From Desmodus rotundus (Eukaryota > Chordata > Mammalia > Chiroptera > Phyllostomidae), in NCBI RefSeq assembly GCF_022682495.2, contig NC_071398.1:91291705-91355704 (forward strand): a DNA stretch of 64,000 nucleotides, given 5' to 3'. Below are positions 33,813 through 44,164 of this stretch, piece by piece. Under the pieces are notes generated by a model, which was given only the letters and a program-made list of their open reading frames with translations, did no database searches and was not told the origin of the DNA. The position numbers and the translations under genes were made by a program. Numbering within the stretch: the first letter of the stretch is position 1; each line of letters opens with the position of its first letter.

Positions 33813-34379
33813 TAGATTGGGTTGGCCAAAAAGTCCATTTAGTTTTTTCTGTAAAATAAAAGCCATATTTCTTCATTTGCACCAATAACCTTATTGATTT
33901 AGATTTTTTGAATACGTCAGCTATCTCCCATTCTTGACTTCTAGTGGGTAGAGGCCAGAGGTGCTACAAAACACCTTCCAATGCGTAAGACAGCCCCGCA
34001 GCAAAGAATTATTTGGCCAAAATGTCAACTGCAACAAGAAACTTCGCAAATCACTTTTGACATGGTCGATCAGTCACAGCACCTTCTCCATACACTGCAC
34101 AAATCTTTTTTTTTTTTTTGCGTTCCATTTGTGTTTTTACCTTTCTTGGAATAATAAAGCATAATATGCCAAAAATGCTGCATATCTTCTTCCATCTTTA
34201 ATATTAAAGTGGCTACACAAAAATTCACCAATTTTGATAGGTTTTTTTAAAGGCACATTGACATGACAGCTGTCACAATACAGTCTAACAAAAGTGTTTC
34301 AAATCAGGTTAAAGACAACTAAGCACTACAAGAGCCATCGTGTGGAAGAAAATGTGATGGACTTTCGGCCGACCCAGTA
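33813..34379 (-). mobile_element. Deleted mariner with foreign internal segment
   Basis: Seen: termini gggttggccaaaaagtccatt at the left and the complement of gggtcggccgaaagtccatc at the right, with TA at both outer edges. On the minus strand, a start codon at 34195 precedes a mariner transposase N-terminal helix-turn-helix remnant reading ICAVYGEGAVTDRPCQK at about 34060-34104. It is frameshifted at a 12-13-base homopolymer (about 34106-34118), and a TGA replaces the Trp expected next. The rest of the transposase is missing; a MER20-like segment (33937-34030) sits there instead, followed by the mariner 3' end. About 567 bp against about 1.3 kb for an intact mariner. Not functional on its own. 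Confidence 0.85.
33937..34030 (+). mobile_element. MER20-like hAT segment inside the mariner
   Basis: Seen: 'ctagtgggtagaggccagagg', 'cagccccgcagcaaagaattatttggcc', 'aaaatgtcaa'. Family knowledge: these are landmarks of the right half of MER20, an old hAT miniature element. Both flanks are mariner sequence, so it lies within the mariner's boundaries. Confidence 0.72.
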
Positions 34380-34487
34380 ATTCCCATTAGAAGACCTAGC
34401 ACACGGCCAGTGCTCCGTAAACGGTGGCGCTCACTACGATGACATGGGCTTTTGCACCTAGCACCACCCCCAACTTTAAGGCCTATT

Positions 34488-34590
34488 TTTTCTCTTCTGT
34501 AAATTCAGGAATAACAATAGCTAGTTCACAGGGTCACTGTAAAGGTCAGGTAAGATGCAGCACAGAATTATATGAAGTACCAGTAAGACA
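34488..34590 (+). mobile_element. MIR 3' half
   Basis: Seen: 'cttctgtaaattcaggaataacaatagctagttcacagggtcactgtaaaggtcagg', the MIR downstream order in sense. Confidence 0.6.
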
Positions 34591-34599
34591 TGGGCCCAT

Positions 34600-35350
34600 G
34601 CCCACTCGCTAAAACTACAAAACTCAGCACACAAGGAACGCTTAGTGTTAACTGAGAGGTCCAGAACCCCCACGCTGGGCCGGAGGAAACCTTTGAATAG
34701 GTTCTTTGGGAAACGCCACACTGCACAAGAGAATCTGTTTCATGTCAACTACCTACAGTCTGTCTGTCCACAGGAAAACACCCTTTCCTTGCAGTCTCCT
34801 CTTCCCCTCTCACTTCCTTCCACTAGCAGCGTTTGGCTCACCCAGCCAAAGGCGAAAGCTGCTGGAAACCTCCAATGTTGGCTTCTTGTCAGCTTCGTGC
34901 ATCACCAGAGCCCTGAGTCAGAGCCAGGGAGGCAGGATCCCTATGGGGGCGGCTGTGCCGTGGGCTGTCAGCTGTGTGGGCGGTGGGCGGGCCTGGGGAG
35001 GAGCAGGAAGCAGGCAGGGACAGGACAGAGAATCCTTCCTGATTTCCTGCTGTGGCAGATTCTTGTCTGAGGAGGGCCAGGATGCCCTGTCCTAGTGCAG
35101 AGGATCCTATCTGTAGCACACAAGTCAGAGAAGCCAGGCAGCAGGGGACAGAAGAGAGGAGAAGGCTCCCTTTCTCCAAGGTGTGCAGCAGGCACAGAGT
35201 GGGGGGCAGAGAACAGATGCCCACGTCCTCTGCTGACTGTTCACCAAGAAGCCTTGTGCAGCCAGGGACCTGCACAACTGCACGGCTGGCCCAGGAAACT
35301 CAGCTGCCTCAGCTGCAGGAAGCCAGCTGGCTGGAAGAGGAATCAATTTA
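34600..35350. other. No recognisable feature
   Basis: GC-moderate sequence with overlapping open frames on both strands at 34645-35275 and no splice-bounded exon that I can support. Confidence 0.45.
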
Positions 35351-35364
35351 TATTTATATCCTCG

Positions 35365-36000
35365 GCCATAAAAGAAATATTTATTGTGAGCCTGCTACAT
35401 ACGGGGCATTGTTCTGCATGCTGCAGACAAAGTCCCTGCTTTCAAGAAGCTTACACTTCAGTCCTGGGAGACAGACAGATGCACACACACAACATGGGTG
35501 TGTATGTTTCTCTGTGTGTCTGCACATGTTTGTATGCATGTATGTGTGTTCGGGAAGTGATAGTAAGGGCTGTGGTGAAAAATAAAGCAAAATAAAGAGA
35601 GTAACAACGCAGGAGGTGTGTCTCTCTGAGCCTCTGAGCAGAGACATAGACGGAGGGAGGAGCCACGCAGGCCTGAAGGGAAAGAGTACTTCTGGGAGAG
35701 GGAACAGGAAGGCAACGCCCTGGGTGGGCGTGGGCTCAGCACCCTTGGGAAATGTCCTGGGGCCAGTGCAGCTCTGGCAGATGGGGGGCAGCGCATTAAG
35801 AGAGGCAACTATGGTCTAGAAACTGGCTGGTAGGGGGCATTGGGGACTGAGGATTAAGGGACAGTGTCTAAGAACAGGCGGAGAGTGGGATTTAAACAGG
35901 TTGGGGTCTCACCAGCCCAGGACAAGGGAGCCACAGAGGAGCAAGCGAGTTGAGGGTGAAAACAGGAAGCGGTAACAATGACGGTGATGCAGGAGGGAGA
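35365..36000 (-). mobile_element. L2 LINE, antisense, diverged
   Basis: Seen in reverse: 'aatatttattgtgagcctgctacatacggggcattgttctgcatgctgcagacaaagtccctgctttcaagaagcttacacttc', then 'gcctgaagggaaagagtacttctgggagagggaacaggaaggc'. The 3' terminal part is clear; beyond about 35560 the match weakens. Confidence 0.6.
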
Positions 36001-36208
36001 CTTAAGAGACCACCCTGGCGGAGCTTTGGACATTCTTGCCCTTGGCTGATGACCACTCTGTCTTAGAAAGAGTTGAGGAGGCAGGAGGTGAACTCCAGTG
36101 AAGAGGTCACCATTTTGCTCTGGCGGGTAATTTTGGTGCTTAGGATAGAATTTAATTTGATAAGATGGGAGTGAAGATGAAGGCGGGGAGGAGACAGTAA
36201 AAAAGTAA

Positions 36209-36467
36209 TAGGACCAATGTCTTATGGATGCCAGTGAGATTGAAGAATCTAGAGAACAGAGCTCAGAGGGTGCTGGAGAGAAGAGGTGGAGGTCAGACAG
36301 TGGGATGCTCCAAACCAAGGTCACGGTGCCGGTGCCTTAGGACCAATGTCTTATGGATGCCAGTGAGATTGAAGAATCTAGAGAACAGAGCCCAGAGGGT
36401 GCTGGACAGAAGAGGTGGAGGTCAGACAGTGGGATGCTCCAAACCAAGGTCACGGTGCCGGTGCCTT
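36209..36467 (+). repeat. 129-bp direct tandem duplication
   Basis: Seen: two adjacent 129-bp units (36209-36337 and 36338-36466, plus one shared end base) starting taggaccaatgtc or its equivalent. I count two differences (gagctcag/gagcccag and ctggagag/ctggacag), about 98% identity. 129 is divisible by three, so an open frame at 36228-36536 repeats 43 codons, but nothing else suggests coding. A recent duplication in non-repeat, GA-rich sequence. Confidence 0.95.
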
Positions 36468-37960
36468 GTCGGCAGGTCCAGGCAGCGAGGTCTCCGCAGG
36501 AAGCAGGGAGGCAAAGTCTCTGAGGGGAGGGGTTAAGGAACCAAGAGGCTGGGATACAAGAAGGGCCCTCTAAGAGGATGTGGAAATCACCAGGAAGGGT
36601 TGGCAGGGGAGGAGATGGGGAGAGCGACAGCAAACCAAGAGCCGAAACCTTCCTCAGGGGAGTGGCCTGGGAGCCTAGACAGCTGCCATAGGAAGGGGCG
36701 GCAGGCAGTCCTGTCTGGTGGTAGGAGCCCCTAAGCTGACAATTTGGGACAGGTCCGAGGAATCATGGTCTGGAAGTGATGTGAGGAGCAAGTAGACACC
36801 TGCCCCACCCACAGGCTCAGGGGCACGAGGCAGTGTGGGAGGGGAGGCAGTCCCCACGTGAGGCACTGCAGATTAAGCAATGCTCTGGGGGTGGGGGAGA
36901 CAGAGGGGTTCCAGGCAGACGCAGGAGGTGAAGGGAGTGTCCAGAGGAGGGGGAGGATGGACAGGGTTTTGCCCATGATGGAACGTGAGTCCCCAACAGC
37001 GTGACATCAGGGTCTGGGAGTTAGGAAGCAGGTCAGATTCAGGCATACACAACGCCATGGGCGGAGGGGTCTGGAAGGTGCTACCAGCCCTGGGGGTGGC
37101 CGGGTGCCTGCGGCCAGGAGGCTGTGAGTACAGGAGCAGAGAGTGGGGGCAGCCTCACCGTCTCTATCACCGCGAACTTTCTTTTCAACCCACTGCAATG
37201 GGACCTGGCCCTGTCCCCCTACTGACACTGCTCCCGGTAAGGTCGCCTGCTTGTTGCCAGAACCAGCACCCCTTCGCCATCGTCATTGTACCTGACCTCT
37301 CAACAACTTCCTACACAGATGACCGGGAGGAACACGGCTTTGTCCCTGGGCTCTCCAGCTTTCCTCTGACCTCCCCGGCCGCTCCTCCTCAACCTCTTTA
37401 TGGGCTCCTTCCCCACAGCGACCCTGAGGAGGGCTGGTATGTTCCACCTCCTCACGGACCTGCCCAGGTGAAAACACAGTCTCCAAACCATCCCCACCAC
37501 TGCCCCAAGCAGGTGGCTGCCATCGGACCTACATAGCCCCCAGCTAGCAACAGTTAAAGTCAGAGCTACTCACATAGTGCTGGTCACGGTGAGGCTAGTT
37601 TTTCTGTGAGTGCTGCAGAATTCTTGAGTTATCACACAAGACAGACATTGAGTGACATGAAGGAATGTGCAAGGCAGTGTCTGCCCTCAACTTGTCTTCC
37701 AAAGAGTCCTCTTAGGAAGATAAGTCATAGGTGTACACAATACAGTACTTCTGAATATAAAGAAATCCCCATTTTCAGAGCTGCGTGGTATTCAAAGGAC
37801 CGCCTACTTCCCCCTCTCCATTTCCGAAGCCACGATGAGGTCACACCTCACTGGTTAAGCCACCTGGGAATGGGCCTCCAGCCAGTGCTCCTGCCACAAC
37901 AACTCAAGAGGTGGATGAGACGAGAAGTCAGACGCCGTGAGAACTGGAATGAAAGGCCCT
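36468..37960. other. No recognisable feature
   Basis: GA-rich then mixed sequence. I see no domain-bearing frame or clear repeat. Confidence 0.45.
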
Positions 37961-37964
37961 CGGC

Positions 37965-38215
37965 CACTGTGGTTGAAAGCACGGATTCTAGAACCCGACT
38001 GCCATGCCAGGTTCCAATCGTGAGTCAACAGCAAGTCACAGTAACAATGCAGCAATTACTGCAGGGGCCCTGGGAAGGCCCCTTAACTTCTCTGTGCCTC
38101 ATTGTTGAAATGGGGGTAATCACTACACTACCTCATAGTACTGGTGCGGGCTAACAGGAGTTCATGCAGCTAAGGTGCTTACACGGTTGTCGGCACTTTG
38201 AGAGCGAGTAAGGCT
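37965..38215 (+). mobile_element. MIR SINE, full length
   Basis: Seen: 'gaaagcacggattctagaacccgactgccatgccaggttccaatc', 'ccttaacttctctgtgcctcattgttgaaatgggggtaatcactacactacctcatagtactg', 'aaggtgcttacacggttgtcggcac'. All landmarks in sense. Confidence 0.88.
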
Positions 38216-38322
38216 TTAAAGACAAACCGCCCTGGGAAATGAACCACAGGAGAGGAGGTCTGTTGCATACTGGGTGCCCAACGCCTCTCTGAATCCCAGG
38301 TTTCAGCGCACAGCAGGGCTCG

Positions 38323-38350
38323 TGAATGAATGAATGAATGAATGAATGAA
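38323..38350 (+). repeat. (TGAA)7 microsatellite
   Basis: Seven uninterrupted TGAA units, possibly the tail of a decayed L2. Confidence 0.95.
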
Positions 38351-39035
38351 CACTCCGATTAACTTCCACCGGAAAAGACCCTAGAGATCAGCTGACCTAC
38401 CCCTGCTGGCACCATCCAGAATGTCCACTGAAACCGGGTAGGGAGATTCTGCCATGACCGCTGCAATCCAAAACGCCTATTGCTGGTTTCTTTGCACCTG
38501 ATGGCGCCTCACAGCTCAACAATCTCAGGCAAGAGGAGACAACACATACAGACCACAGGACGTGCGAACATGCAGAGGAGACACAGGCATCCAATGGACA
38601 AAACAAAGCCCCCAGGTGGGGGACAAATATGGGGGATGGAAAATGAAGTGAGATACTACCTTCCTTTAACGTATGACTCCTATGAATAAAAACCCAAGTT
38701 CTCAACAAGCACAAATTAGGTTAAAGGTGGCCAAAGAGAGAACATAGATCTTTCCGCTCTACTAAAAAATCAGAGAGAAAGTCACGGGGCAGGGGGCACA
38801 GATCTTGGTCAATCTTTTCCACCCACTGAAGATTTGGCCCAAAATGCAATCATTCACCCAAGGATGATATTAGAAAGAGAAGACGGAGCTGCAGTTCTGG
38901 GGCGAAAGGTGAAATGGATGATTGGCATTTGGGTGGCTTCTCTGAGGTTTACTGGTCTCCTCTCCGGGGGAGTCAGTGTGAAACAGCCCCCGACCTTTTT
39001 CCACAGGCTCTTAGTAAACTGGGTGTGCTTTGGGG
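38351..39035. other. No recognisable feature
   Basis: Unique-looking sequence downstream (in transcript direction) of the coding exon, presumably intron or 3' flank of that gene. Confidence 0.4.
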
Positions 39036-39039
39036 GAGC

Positions 39040-39132
39040 AAGCTAACTTCACCCCATTTGACAGATGACTTCAGTGAGGTTCAGTGCTGTCTACAGCTAG
39101 CTGGCGAGATGGGGGCTGACTGCAGGGACCCC
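39040..39132 (-). mobile_element. MIR SINE fragment
   Basis: Seen in reverse: 'ctaacttcaccccatttgacagatgacttcagtgaggttcag', 'gctagctggcgagatgggggctgact'. Confidence 0.6.
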
Positions 39133-39348
39133 ACTGGGAGGTCAAACCCTCTTTAGAGACACAGGCATCTGTCTTGCTGGGCCCCTTCCATGGGAATCCT
39201 CCACCCACCTGGACCTCAGTCCTGGCCTTGCCCACTGCCCTCCGCCTCTCCCTGGCTGCCCTGGTGGGCTGCTCCCACCTCCCCCACTCACTCCCAAACC
39301 ACACCCTCTGAGCTCCATGTATACCTGCTCCCCCTGCGCCCCCACAGT

Positions 39349-39354
39349 ACTCAC
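39349..39354 (-). promoter_or_regulatory. Splice donor GTGAGT overlapping a stop
   Basis: Minus strand reads TGGGA/GTGAGT. The intron bases match consensus exactly. The same bases supply GAG-TGA in the open frame, so reading through gives immediate termination. Confidence 0.7.
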
Positions 39355-39787
39355 TCCCACTCCTTGCGCCGGGCCTGCGGGGTGCTCTGCATCTTGTGCG
39401 CCTCGTGGGCTTTGATGATGTCTCGCTGCTCGATGAGGCCCCCGCGCCTCCGCTTCATCACATCGGGGCTCACAGGGAGGAAGGGGCTGGAGCCACACTC
39501 CCAGCCTGCACCTTCGCCCTCCTGCACCGGGAAGAAGTTGTCGAAGCCGGAGGCAGCAGTTCGAGGGGAGGCCGGCAGCATGCCCACCTCGTCCGAGGCA
39601 TCGGCCTCGAGCAGGGCACACTGCTGGGGCCGCCATGCCTCCTCCTCAGGCAGGGCCAGCACGTGGCGGTGGTAGCCCACAGACCCTGGCTCAGGGATCC
39701 CGCCTGCAGCTGGGTAGGGGGTGGGCTCGGGCAGCCTGCGGCCTGGGCTCAGTCCACGCATCTTGGGCACCATCACAGAACATTGCT
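39355..39787 (-). CDS. Protein-coding exon of an unidentified gene
   Basis: Seen: on the minus strand a long pyrimidine tract ends in TGCAG at 39788-39793, then 433 bases are open in one frame (2 bases + 143 codons + 2 bases), followed by a perfect GTGAGT donor at 39354-39349. Entry is phase 1 and exit phase 2. The exon is GC- and CpG-rich. The encoded segment has a Pro/Gly-rich first third, an acidic stretch around residues 46-66 (LPEEE, EADASDEV), an aromatic patch GFDNFFPV (80-87), and a basic, helix-prone end: KRRRGG (111-116), LIEQRDIIKAHEAHK (117-131) and QARRKEW (137-143). There is no signal peptide, membrane span, zinc-ligand pattern or enzyme motif. I do not recognise the family. It looks like a low-complexity linker running into a conserved helical motif. 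If the donor is not used, the frame stops at once with Glu-TGA (39356-39351), so a terminal exon is possible, although I see no AATAAA nearby. Opposite-strand frames are also open because of GC richness. Confidence rests on the splice-site pair and the protein's composition. Confidence 0.8.
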
Positions 39788-39810
39788 CTGCAGGGAGGGG
39801 TGGGGGGTTG
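39788..39810 (-). promoter_or_regulatory. Splice acceptor of the coding exon
   Basis: Minus-strand intron end: an almost pure C/T run ending in CCCTGCAG before the exon's first bases AGCAATG. A strong consensus acceptor. Confidence 0.8.
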
Positions 39811-39974
39811 CAGGTAAGGGATGGAGGGAGGGGAAGGGACAGCAGGGTGGACAGAGGGAAATAGAGAAGAGAGAAGGGTTAATGACATTGTCCTCCAGAG
39901 CAAGGCTGCAGACAGTGGCACGCAGGAAGAAATCAATGATAGCTGAACTCAAGAGCGAGCTGGTGGACCAGGCT

Positions 39975-40070
39975 GGGTGCCAGAGGCTGGATACAAAGAG
40001 CTGAACCAACCTCATCTCTGCCCTCATACACTTCACAGTCCAGTGACAGAAACTGAGGTTAAAGAAATAA
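39975..40070 (-). mobile_element. L2 3' fragment, tentative
   Basis: Seen: 'ctgccctcatacacttcacagtccagtgacagaaactgagg' resembles the antisense L2 terminal part. Confidence 0.4.
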
Positions 40071-41540
40071 TGACATGCAACAGGGATGAATGTCTCAGAT
40101 GCTGCTCTCACAAGAGGAGAATGAAGTCAAAGGCTGTCTCTCTCAGGCCTGCCTCCAGGAGGGCAGGCTGGCAGTTCTCTCCCACTGGTGGAGAGAGAGT
40201 CCTTCCAACCCTCTCCCAGTGCCCCTGGGGCCCTAACTCCTACTGTCTCCCCCGGACCAGCCACAGGTGAGCTGTTCTTGAGAACGGGGTCCAATGTAGG
40301 GTTCCTTCCCCTTTCTCAAGCACATGCGTACGTCCTGGACCTGGGGAGTGTGAGTGAATACAGCACCTCAGCTGGCTCGGGAAGAGCTTGTGCAGAGGGG
40401 ATTGAGGGAACCTGGAGGGTTTAGAAATAGTTCGCACAGCAAGCCTGAGGTCTGGGACAGTCCATCTGTCCGGCTGGAGAGGACCTGAACTCACCACCCT
40501 TGAATGACATCTGCTTACTGTCTCCCCCGACGCCAGGAGCCCAACACCCCCATTCCAAACCACGGCCCTAGTGACTGTGCCCCTTGGCTCTGAGAAGTGC
40601 CTTGTGCACTACATGCCCGGGGAAGCCCTGGCATCCAAATTACTCAGCCAGTGCTTTGCAAGCACCCATCTGCACAGGTGCATGAGCTGGGCCCTGGGGC
40701 AGGGGTCCTCCCAGAAGGCTGCCCTCCAGCCCCTGATCCTCCTTCCTCAGTGAGGCTTCTCCCTCCACGGGGCCGTGCTGGTCAGCACTCCATATTCGGC
40801 CACTAGGGCTAGGTCAAGGGAGCAAGTAGAGGGAAGTCCAGGGTCCAGGCTGAGCTTGGCAGGGAGGAAAAATGAAGGAGAACATACATTACGCATCCTG
40901 CAAACAGTGGGGTGGGGCCCTCAAAAGAGTGATTCATGTTCCTTGCGTTGTCATTCTGTCTCAACTGCGCTTGATGGATTTTAAATTTATCCTTCATTCC
41001 TACGGTGTTTAAATGTCTCTCCCCCACCACACACGTGCACGCACCCCTCCCTGGCTTGCGCCCACTCCCTCCGCAGGCTTCAGCTCCACCAGAAACTCAA
41101 AGAGTCTCCCCTCCCTGCTGTCCCTCCACGGCTCCCAGACACCCTCCCAGATCTCACCAGGCCACCAGGACCTGGCCCCTTGCCTCTGCTTCCTGGCCCA
41201 CCCCACCCTCCCTCTCCTTACTGGACCCCCCCTTCCCAGACGCCGTGCCAATTTGCATTACATCTTTGCCACAATTACAGCAGCAGTAATACACACTGCA
41301 GAGCTCCCATTTTAACGGCATCAATTTTATGAATATCAAAACATGAAATTATCTCATCTTTCCTTTAAGAATTCTTGTTAAACAACCCTTCTATTATTGA
41401 TACAAATGTTCATCAGGGAAGTCTGTCGCCCCCACTGCCTGCCAAGCCGGCCAGTCCCCAGGTCTGGCTGTCATCGAGCGGAGAAAACACCTTCCACCTC
41501 AGGCAATACAGACAAGACCGAGGCTGGGTATTCCGGAGGA
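40071..41540. other. No recognisable feature
   Basis: Presumed intron upstream of the coding exon. GC-rich frames are open on both strands; no supported exon. Confidence 0.45.
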
Positions 41541-41544
41541 GGAC

Positions 41545-41692
41545 ACTTGAATCGATTCTATACTTAGTCTTCCTCCCCCTCGCCCCCAAATCCTAGCATC
41601 TCTTGAGTTCCTTGAGATCAGGGGCTTGGTCTTATCTTTCTACATCCAGCACCCAGTACTGAGTCCAGCACATATTAGGTTGCTGTGGTGGT
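41545..41692 (+). mobile_element. L2 LINE 3' end (fragment)
   Basis: Seen: 'tcttgagttccttgagatcaggggcttggtcttatctttctacatccagcacccagtactgagtccagcacatattagg', the L2 terminal order in sense. Confidence 0.65.
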
Positions 41693-42730
41693 CATTGGCA
41701 CCACACATTCTGGTGATGCCCCTCCTGGCCACATAGGAGGATGTACTCCCTGGCCCGCTATGCTTGAGCCGGGTCGTGGGTCCTTCTGGCCACTGAGTTG
41801 GGAATAGAGACATGTGTGTCACTTCAAGGCTAGGCATTTAAATGCCAGTGAAAGATCTCGAGATCTGGAGGGACTGGCATCAGAGCCTCTCTATGAAGGG
41901 CTAGATGGCAAACACCGGTGCTTTTGCAGGCCTCACAATTTCTGTAGCAACTACTCAGATGCTGCTCTTGCAGCACGAAAGCAACCAGGCAGTACGCATG
42001 CGAGTGTATGTGACTGTGTTCTGATGAAACTTTACAAAGTTACATGCACCTGTCACTTTCCACTGTGTCTCTTGGACTCCATCACTGGTGCTCAGCTATG
42101 TGCACAGGAGCAGTCTATGGGGAGCACCCAGCAAAAGGAGGGGACAGCAAAGACCCACAGAACAGAGTCAAGGGCACACACACCATGGGAAAAGCTTCCT
42201 GAGGGTGAAGGGGCTGCTGTGGCCCCCAGCCCCTCACAGAAGGAAAACAGGAAAGCCCCAAGGGCACCTGGCTTACCTAGATTTCTCCTCTAACCATCAA
42301 TTTCCATCCCCCTCTCTTCTGATTCTTTTTTTCTACTTTTGGTTAATGGGCAGGGGATGGGATTTCAAATGTTAGGGACCCTGAGCAGGAAAAGGGCCTA
42401 GTAGCACATGAGCAGTGCAGCAGCCCCATCGAAACTCCTCCCTTGCTTGTCCAGGCCGTGGGGTAGCAGGGAAGGGCTCTCCTCTGCACCCCCACCCTAA
42501 GCACCCTGCACTACCAAAGACACTTGAGCCAGTAGTAAGATTCCCCCCTGCTTCTAAATCTTTTCCTCTCCCATCTTCCCACAAAGGAAGATTTTTCTGC
42601 CTCTGTACCATATTTCCCTTGACATCCTATCAAGAATTTTCATTTTCAATCTAGCTTTAGTGGCTTTAGAAATAAGGCCCATGGATCCTCTCAGCCAGTC
42701 TGTGCCTCCCAGGCCCAGCAGGTGAGTCCA
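41693..42730. other. No recognisable feature
   Basis: Unique-looking sequence without supported genes or repeats. Confidence 0.45.
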
Positions 42731-42734
42731 CTAA

Positions 42735-43030
42735 GGCGAGGACACGCGTCCTCCTCTGGCTGGGCTCACACCCACCCCGCCGCTGCCCCTCAACGCTCAC
42801 TCTCTGATTCCTCCAGAACACGTGCGCCCTCAGCCACCTCCTGAGAAATACACACACCAGCAAGTCGACGAAGTTTGCGCTCTTGTGAATGTACTGTCTG
42901 CATGCTCTGAAAGTTTTCGGTTCAGCGCGGAGGGAGGAATCTCCCGGGCCTACGCCACCTAGGGGCGGGGCGGGGAGGTGGCGGACACAAAGGGGACTGA
43001 TGGTCACTAGAAGATGAGTGGTGGGCACAC
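42735..43030. promoter_or_regulatory. CpG-enriched segment with GC boxes
   Basis: Seen: about 18 CpG in roughly 260 bp (hand count), well above the surrounding sequence, and a GC-box run ggggcggggcggggagg at about 42962-42978. No ATG-led exon or TATA box that I can defend. Could be a weak CpG island, alternative promoter or enhancer. CpG stays mildly raised to about 44010. Confidence 0.35.
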
Positions 43031-43474
43031 AAGTGTCCCCAAAACGACCCTGAGCTGTAAAATATCGGTTCCCGCTATTTGCCCTGGCAGGAAGAGGGCA
43101 GCAGGGTCCCCACTCCCAAATGTTGGAGATGAAAACGCACAAGAGGCGAGCAATTTTTAAAACGTGACACTACCCGGCTGAGGTGCCATGCTGAGTCCCT
43201 GCCTACTACGAATGATTCTCTAAGAGAAGGGCCCTGGCCCAGTAAACGGGCTTCCTGCCCAGCAAAAGGGAAGGCAGAGAATGACCCTCCCATCGTCCTC
43301 CCCCACCTGCTCAGAGAGGAAACACTCCGGGTGCAGAAATAAATGCTCACGCAGGGATTTTTCTTATCTGAGCCAGCGTGTTACCCGGCCACAAAGGGGG
43401 CGTAGGACTGGGGCTTTCTTTTCATTGGCTGGGATCTCCCAGGGCTGTGAGGGCACATCAGTCACCTCCATTGC

Positions 43475-43610
43475 TGGCTTTGAAATGCAGCTTCACGGGG
43501 CCTCCCTCCAGAGAGTCTCGTGCAAAAGCTCTTGGGTGGGCTCAGGAATCTGCATTTAATAAGCACCCACTCCGCCTGGGGTCACGTCCTGACACACACT
43601 CTTCGGAAAG
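43475..43610 (-). mobile_element. MER5-like hAT element, tentative
   Basis: Seen: 'gaaatgcagcttcacggggcctccctccag', 'gggctcaggaatctgcatttaataagcaccc' follow MER5A antisense order; the ends are eroded. Confidence 0.5.
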
Positions 43611-43984
43611 CGCGTCTAGTCCTGAGAGGTTGTGCAAAGTTCCTGAGAGGCGCCGTCCTGGGTGAGTGAGGATGTTAAAGGCCCCAGGACAGTGTCCCTT
43701 GACCCATTCCAGTTCATGAAATGAAGGTACCAAAAATATCTAGGACGAGTCCTTGACCCGCCCCCTCCCCCGGACCGGCGTCAGTTCTCGCCCATCCCAC
43801 ATTCCTCTCTATATGTCTGCGTTGTTATGGTGACTGTTCAAGGATGGGCTGATGTCCAACAGCAGTTCGACAGGCTGGTGCGTCTTGAATGCAAACCAAG
43901 CCCCAAGGAAAACATTCTGCTTCAGTGGTGGAGTGATCACTGAAACCACCAGAGCCCCGTGGGGGCGGAAAGAATCGGTGATCT

Positions 43985-44110
43985 GGCGTCGGAATCTCGG
44001 AGTTTGGGGTACAGCCACACCACTTGCTAATCAAGGAACCCTTGGCACTCACTTCTCTAGAGGTCAGTCTCCTCACCTGAACTATGAGAATAACTAGAAT
44101 AACAATAGAG
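43985..44110 (+). mobile_element. MIR SINE fragment
   Basis: Seen: 'tcggagtttggggtacagccacaccacttgctaat', 'tctagaggtcagtctcctcacctgaactatgagaataactagaataacaatag'. Confidence 0.6.
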
Positions 44111-44164
44111 CCGGCAGAAACCTGTCAGTGGTGAGAACCAACGAGACCTCATCCGGGAGAGCAC

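Noticed and set aside
34060..34195. Functional mariner transposase
   Set aside because: Frameshifted at a homopolymer, an in-frame stop follows, and the catalytic region is missing.
36228..36536. Frame encoding a repeated 43-residue unit
   Set aside because: The repetition comes from the 129-bp DNA duplication; there are no splice sites or other coding evidence.
39656..39669. CTCF-like match (ccagcacgtggcgg)
   Set aside because: Lies inside the coding exon, where codon constraint explains the sequence; the key central G is replaced.
39190..40004. Plus-strand frames of 161 and 202 codons opposite the coding exon
   Set aside because: GC-rich shadow frames; the splice sites and protein composition support the minus strand instead.
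42666..43142. 158-codon minus-strand frame over the CpG-enriched stretch
   Set aside because: Translation looks random and no splice or start context fits; openness follows from GC content.
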